Source: Desulfoprunum sp.
GTDB taxonomy: Bacteria > Desulfobacterota > Desulfobulbia > Desulfobulbales > Desulfocapsaceae
DNA: 8,884 bases
Direction: 5' to 3'
NCBI GenBank assembly: GCA_030696435.1
Contig: JAUYSF010000422.1
Coordinates: 1 to 8,884 of the forward strand
The translations under genes and the position numbers were made by a program. Positions 5,442 to 8,884 of this stretch are shown here, piece after piece. How positions within the stretch are numbered: the stretch's first letter is position 1; each line of letters starts with the position of its first letter. The notes beneath the pieces are model-generated. The model worked only from the letters and a program-made list of their open reading frames with translations, searched no databases and was not told the origin of the DNA.

Positions 5442-6794
5442 TCAGGCGTCGTTTACGCGTCGGTTTTTTGGCGCTACATCTTCGTCCTTGCGCTCGGTTA
5501 AGAGGCCACCTAGCTCTTCGAGTGTCTGTTTAAGGGAGGACGTTTCGTCAAAATTTTGACGGAGAAAGGAGTTTACCGCCTCGATCTTGCTGATGGCATA
5601 ATCAATTTTCGGGTTTGAGCCCTTGGCATAGGCCCCGATATTGATCAGATCCTCTGCCTCGGTATAGGTAGCCAGGACATTTCTGGCCTTACCGGCCAAC
5701 TCCAGGTGTCGGGGGGAAATGATATCGCGCATGACACGACTGGTCGAGTTGAGGATATCAATAGCCGGATAATGATTTTTTGCAGCGATGGACCGGGAGA
5801 GGACGATATGGCCATCGAGAATCGACCGAACCGAATCGGCCACCGGTTCGGTCATATCGTCGCCATCGACGAGGACCGTATAGAGCCCGGTGATGGAGCC
5901 CTGGCCGCGATATCTGCCTGCGCGTTCGAGGAGTTTTGGCAGGGTGGCAAAAACCGATGGCGTGTAGCCTTTAGTGGTGGGCGGTTCACCGATGGCCAGG
6001 CCGATCTCCCGCATGGCCATGGCGAAGCGGGTGACCGAATCCATCATGAGCAGGACGTTTTTGCCCTGCTGGCAGAAGTATTCCGCAATGGCGGTGGCGA
6101 CAAAGGCGCCGCGCATACGCAGAAGGGGCGATTGATCGGAGGTGACCACCACCACTACCGATCGGTCGAGGCCTTCCTTGCCGAGATCGCGTTCGATAAA
6201 CTCGCGCACCTCTCTGCCGCGTTCGCCGATCAGGGCAATGACATTGACATCAGCCTTGGCGTAGCGCGCCATCATGCCGAGCAGGACGCTTTTGCCAATA
6301 CCGGAACCGGCCATGATGCCCATGCGCTGGCCCATACCGCAGGTGAGAAGGCCGTTGATCGCCCGGATGCCGAGATCGAGGGTTTCGGTGATATTTTTAC
6401 GCTGCATAGGTCCGGGCGGCAAGGCGTACAGTGACCTTTCTTCCGTCAGCGTAGGAGGGGGATGGCCGTCCTGGGGAACTTCCATGGCGTCGATGACCCG
6501 GCCAAGGAGATTGATGCCGACCTTGACCGTGGCACTGTCACGAACCACCCTGATAAGACTGCCGGGACCAAGCCCCCGCAGATCTCCGAGAGGCATAAGC
6601 AGGGCCTTATTGTCACGGAAACCGACAATTTCGGCATAGACCTGCTTTTTCCCCTGCAGGGCAGTGATCTGGCAGAGTGAGCCGATAGAGGCGTAGGGGC
6701 AGAAGCCCTCGACGACAAGGCCGATAATGCGGGTCACCTTGCCCCATACCTTGAGGGTGTTGAGGCTGTTGAGTTGCGTTATGGTGAGGGGCAT
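5442..6794 (-). CDS. fliI: Flagellum-specific ATP synthase FliI (type III export ATPase)
   Basis: FliI is the hexameric ATPase of the flagellar type III export apparatus at the cytoplasmic base of the basal body. It is a homologue of the F1-ATPase beta subunit. Visible motifs are the Walker A loop AGSGIGKS (162-169), the GERGRE motif with the presumed catalytic glutamate (190-195), Walker B VLLMMD (247-252), and GEPPTTKGYTPSVFATLPKL (269-287). STSRVM (350-355) corresponds to the region of the F1 arginine finger. The 450-residue length is typical. An in-frame TAA lies 4 codons upstream, so the ATG at 6794 is the only good start. Its nearest Shine-Dalgarno (AGGAG, 6810-6814) is 15 bases away, unusually far. 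An 81-base gap separates it from fliH. Confidence 0.98.
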   Translation of the reverse strand: MPLTITQLNSLNTLKVWGKVTRIIGLVVEGFCPYASIGSLCQITALQGKKQVYAEIVGFRDNKALLMPLGDLRGLGPGSLIRVVRDSATVKVGINLLGRVIDAMEVPQDGHPPPTLTEERSLYALPPGPMQRKNITETLDLGIRAINGLLTCGMGQRMGIMAGSGIGKSVLLGMMARYAKADVNVIALIGERGREVREFIERDLGKEGLDRSVVVVVTSDQSPLLRMRGAFVATAIAEYFCQQGKNVLLMMDSVTRFAMAMREIGLAIGEPPTTKGYTPSVFATLPKLLERAGRYRGQGSITGLYTVLVDGDDMTEPVADSVRSILDGHIVLSRSIAAKNHYPAIDILNSTSRVMRDIISPRHLELAGKARNVLATYTEAEDLINIGAYAKGSNPKIDYAISKIEAVNSFLRQNFDETSSLKQTLEELGGLLTERKDEDVAPKNRRVNDA

Positions 6795-6875
6795 GGGCTG
6801 GTGGGGTTACTCCTGCTGTGAGAAAACGTCTGATGGGCTGCCCCTGCTGCAAAAGGGTGATCAAATTGCTGCAGA

Positions 6876-7703
6876 TCAGGGAAGGGACAACCGATCCTTG
6901 ATCTTTTCCCGGATTATTTCGAATTGACTGGCAATGGTGGCATCAACGATGCAATTATCTGATTCGACCTTGCAGCCACCTCGTTGTACTTTCGGATCTT
7001 TCTTGATGACGATATTATTGAGGCCGTTCACACCGGCGACAAGCTCTGCAGACTTTTCCTGGACCGTGTCAAAGTCTTCGGGGTTGACATAAATGTAGAA
7101 CTCGTCTGATTTTACAGCACTGTGAATGGCTTCTTCAATGGTGGCCAGAAGGGTCGTATCCTGTTCGAGCACCGAGGTCCGGATGATTTTTTCAGCGATA
7201 GCCAGGACCAGGTCCTGCATTTCCGCAAAACTGTTTTTGAGAAGGTTTTCCCGCATCCTGTCAAGCTGTTGGCAGAGCTCCAGGAGGGCGACAGTGGCGG
7301 AACCGAAATCCGTTTCGGCGCGCCTCAGCCCCTCTTCAATACCACGGCCAAAGGCCTCTTCGACCATCTGATCAACTACGAGCGGATCAATCCACGAAGC
7401 TGTCTCTGGCTCTGGTGCGCCTAATTCTGTCGAATGATCATCAGGAGTCGCTGAATTGCCGGGTAGAGAGTTGTTGCCAAGAAGAGAAACGGCGGGTGTG
7501 GCAGGAGGAGCTTTTTGGCTCGGAGAGATCAGATTCTCCCCCTGAAAACCCTGTTCGGCTGAGGTTTTTCCCGGAGGCGCTTCTATGAACGCATGCTTTG
7601 GCCGAACGGGGGCAGGCCAGGAGGAGTCCTTTTTTTCGGCTCGCGGCAGAATTTCCTCAGGGCGAAAGTTCTTGGACTCCTTATAAACTTTAGACAAGCT
7701 CAT
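6876..7703 (-). CDS. fliH: Flagellar assembly protein FliH
   Basis: FliH forms a dimeric stator-like arm that binds FliI and anchors it to the C-ring through FliN. It is related to the peripheral stalk of F-type ATPases. The C-terminal half (about 110-275) shows the family pattern: a helical AFGRGIEEGLRRAE segment (117-130), LVLAIAEKIIRTSV (165-178), and the end VQRGGCKVESDNCIVDATIASQ (239-260). Residues about 25-105 are Pro/Ser/Ala-rich, poorly conserved and probably disordered. The open frame extends to a GTG at 7712, but the ATG at 7703 has a strong AGGAGGT (7711-7717) with 7-base spacing, giving 275 residues. It overlaps the 3' end of fliG by 14 bases. Confidence 0.94.
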   Translation of the reverse strand: MSLSKVYKESKNFRPEEILPRAEKKDSSWPAPVRPKHAFIEAPPGKTSAEQGFQGENLISPSQKAPPATPAVSLLGNNSLPGNSATPDDHSTELGAPEPETASWIDPLVVDQMVEEAFGRGIEEGLRRAETDFGSATVALLELCQQLDRMRENLLKNSFAEMQDLVLAIAEKIIRTSVLEQDTTLLATIEEAIHSAVKSDEFYIYVNPEDFDTVQEKSAELVAGVNGLNNIVIKKDPKVQRGGCKVESDNCIVDATIASQFEIIREKIKDRLSLP

Positions 7704-8703
7704 CGCCACCACCTCCTCCTCCGAGGATGAGTTTGCCTTCTTCCTCGAGTTTCATGGCAATCTTGACGATGGTCTGCTGCATGAGTTCGACCTCTGAGAG
7801 CCGTACCGGTCCCATGGCCTCAAGATCATCCCTGATCATGTCGGCAGCACGGGAGGACATATTGGCAAAGATCTTTTCTTTCATCTCATCCGAGGCGGTT
7901 TTAAGGGCCATAGTCAGTGAGTCGTTGTTGATCTCCCGCAGAACCATCTGCAAGGAGCGGCCGTCGAGGGCAACGAGGTTTTCGAAGGTGAACATCTTCC
8001 TCCTGATTTCTTCGGCCATGTCCGGGTCGCTCTCTTCCATGGTCTCGAGAATCTCTGAGCTGACGCTTTTGTTCATATAATCAAAAATTTCGACGACCTT
8101 ATCTATTCCGCCGATCTGTTTCTGCTCCTTGCCACCTACAAGGCCTATTTCCAGGTTCAGGGCCTCTTCGATCCGCGAGATAACCTCCGGGGAAACCCGT
8201 TCAATCTTGGCTATCCTGTAAACCACATCCGCCCTGATATCTTCAGGAATATGGCTGAGAATCTCGCTTGCATGCTCAACATTCTGGGTGGAAAGGACGA
8301 GGGCGATGGTCTGCGGGTGTTCCTTTTCAAGAAGCGCAGCTACCATATGTGGCGCCATGAGGGCTATGGTCTCAAGAGAACGGGTTTCCGTGCCGGAAAC
8401 GAACTGTTCAAACAGGGCAGAGGCCCGGACCTTGCCTTCCTTGCCGGTTGCCGCAAAGGCCTTTTTGACGAATTCGCTGCCCTTGACAAACAGACCGGCG
8501 TGTTTGGTCGCTGATTCCCGGTAATTATCGAATACTTTCTGTTTGATATTGGTGGGAATGTGTTCGATGTTGGCCATTGTTCTGGTCACCTGTCGAACCT
8601 CTTCATCGCTCAGTTCTTCAAATATCCTGGCGGTCGCTTCCTCTCCGAGGCAGATGAGCAGGACTGCCGCTTTGTTCAGTCCCGTAAGTGTTTCAATAGC
8701 CAT
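7690..8703 (-). CDS. fliG: Flagellar motor switch protein FliG
   Basis: FliG is the top layer of the C-ring. It binds FliF at its N-terminus and FliM in the middle, and interacts with the MotA stator through its C-terminal domain to generate torque and set rotation direction. The 337-residue length is typical. Visible landmarks are the N-terminal domain (LTGLNKAAVLLICLGEE, 6-22), the armadillo EHPQ motif (128-131), MFTFENL (237-243) and the torque helix region ANMSSRAADMIRDDLEAMGPVR (280-301). That region has the charged residues Arg285, Arg291, Asp292, Asp293 and Arg301. It ends in a run of six glycines plus DELV, and the DNA for the glycine run also forms the fliH ribosome binding site. AGGA, 6 bases before the ATG and inside the fliF end, fixes the start; fliF stops 3 bases upstream. 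Confidence 0.98.
   Translation of the reverse strand: MAIETLTGLNKAAVLLICLGEEATARIFEELSDEEVRQVTRTMANIEHIPTNIKQKVFDNYRESATKHAGLFVKGSEFVKKAFAATGKEGKVRASALFEQFVSGTETRSLETIALMAPHMVAALLEKEHPQTIALVLSTQNVEHASEILSHIPEDIRADVVYRIAKIERVSPEVISRIEEALNLEIGLVGGKEQKQIGGIDKVVEIFDYMNKSVSSEILETMEESDPDMAEEIRRKMFTFENLVALDGRSLQMVLREINNDSLTMALKTASDEMKEKIFANMSSRAADMIRDDLEAMGPVRLSEVELMQQTIVKIAMKLEEEGKLILGGGGGGDELV
7711..7717 (-). promoter_or_regulatory. Strong Shine-Dalgarno of fliH inside fliG
   Basis: AGGAGGT lies 7 bases before the fliH ATG (7701-7703), within the glycine codons near the end of fliG. It decides the fliH start against the upstream GTG at 7712 and suggests coupling of fliG and fliH translation. Confidence 0.8.
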
Positions 8704-8706
8704 GGA

Positions 8707-8884
8707 TTATCCTTCCTGGATCCAGTTTTTAATAATATGAGCGGTAGGGATGTGATTGCGCATGATCTCACGGCGTAAGGAGGTGACGGCTTCATCAACG
8801 GGGATTATTATTTCTTCCTCGGCGCGCTCAGAAGTTTGCGCCCTCTCGAGTTCATCCACAGTTTTGTAGTGCCGGGTGACCTCG
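8707..8884 (-). CDS. fliF: Flagellar M-ring protein FliF, C-terminal end only (cut by window edge)
   Basis: The last 58 codons of a gene enter from the right edge and end with TAA at 8707-8709, three bases before the fliG ATG. The visible peptide begins EVTRHYKTVDELERAQ, has an acidic stretch (ERAEEEIIIPVDEAV), and ends REIMRNHIPTAHIIKNWIQEG. FliF builds the membrane MS ring, and its cytoplasmic C-terminus ends in a short helical FliG-binding segment of the form ...(I/V)(I/L)(K/R)xW(I/L)..., which HIIKNWIQEG fits. Position directly before fliG is the usual place of fliF. The transmembrane and ring-building domains are outside the window, so the call rests on this tail and on synteny. Confidence 0.88.
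   Translation of the reverse strand, partial: EVTRHYKTVDELERAQTSERAEEEIIIPVDEAVTSLRREIMRNHIPTAHIIKNWIQEG

Noticed and set aside
5706..6434. 242-codon open frame on the plus strand opposite fliI
   Set aside because: It lies wholly antisense to a well-conserved ATPase, its product is rich in His/Asp/Gly with no recognisable motif, and it has no convincing ribosome binding site. It is a reading shadow of fliI codon bias.
1..8884. Novel defence, mobile or biosynthetic system
   Set aside because: Every substantial minus-strand frame is a known flagellar gene, no transposase, integrase, direct-repeat array or tRNA is visible, and no gap is long enough to hide another gene.

Overview
The window is a stretch of a bacterial flagellar structural operon. 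All recognisable genes lie on the minus strand and are tightly packed, so they read from right to left. In transcription order they are: the 3' end of fliF (MS ring), fliG (rotor switch), fliH, fliI and fliJ (cytoplasmic ATPase complex of the flagellar export apparatus), a MotE/YlxF-like coiled-coil protein, fliK (hook-length ruler), flgD (hook cap) and flgE (hook). After a strong intrinsic terminator and a predicted sigma-54 promoter comes the first 24 codons of a fliL-like gene, which runs off the left edge. Gene order and proteins together make this assignment secure.

Organism: base composition is near 50% G+C. The order fliF-G-H-I-J-(motE/ylxF)-K-flgD-flgE followed by fliL, with a -24/-12 type promoter, suggests a Gram-negative flagellate. 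My best guess is the Desulfobacterota (Deltaproteobacteria, Desulfobulbales-like). This is inferred from general resemblance of the proteins and not from a database match. The same order, including a small gene between fliJ and fliK, also occurs in the Firmicutes fla/che operon.

Layout: 8707-8884 fliF 3' end; 7690-8703 fliG; 6876-7703 fliH (overlapping fliG by 14 bases); 5442-6794 fliI; 4973-5404 fliJ; 4378-4923 motE-like; 2622-4370 fliK; 1754-2611 flgD; 1611-1753 a 143-base intergenic spacer; 321-1610 flgE; 251-295 terminator; 181-196 sigma-54 promoter; 1-73 fliL start. The products form one assembly line. The FliF/FliG rotor is built first. FliH/FliI/FliJ then energise and escort export of FlgD, FlgE and FliK, and FliK stops hook growth at a set length. 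FliL, linked to the stator and basal body, is apparently transcribed from its own promoter.

No mobile element, CRISPR array, tRNA, rRNA or clearly new system is visible. The points of most interest are: the terminator plus sigma-54 promoter between flgE and fliL; a long dyad in the predicted fliL leader; a 99-base in-frame tandem duplication in the FliK ruler region; an eight-base C tract inside flgE; a Ser/Ala-rich C-terminal extension of FlgD; and several ribosome binding sites that move starts inward.
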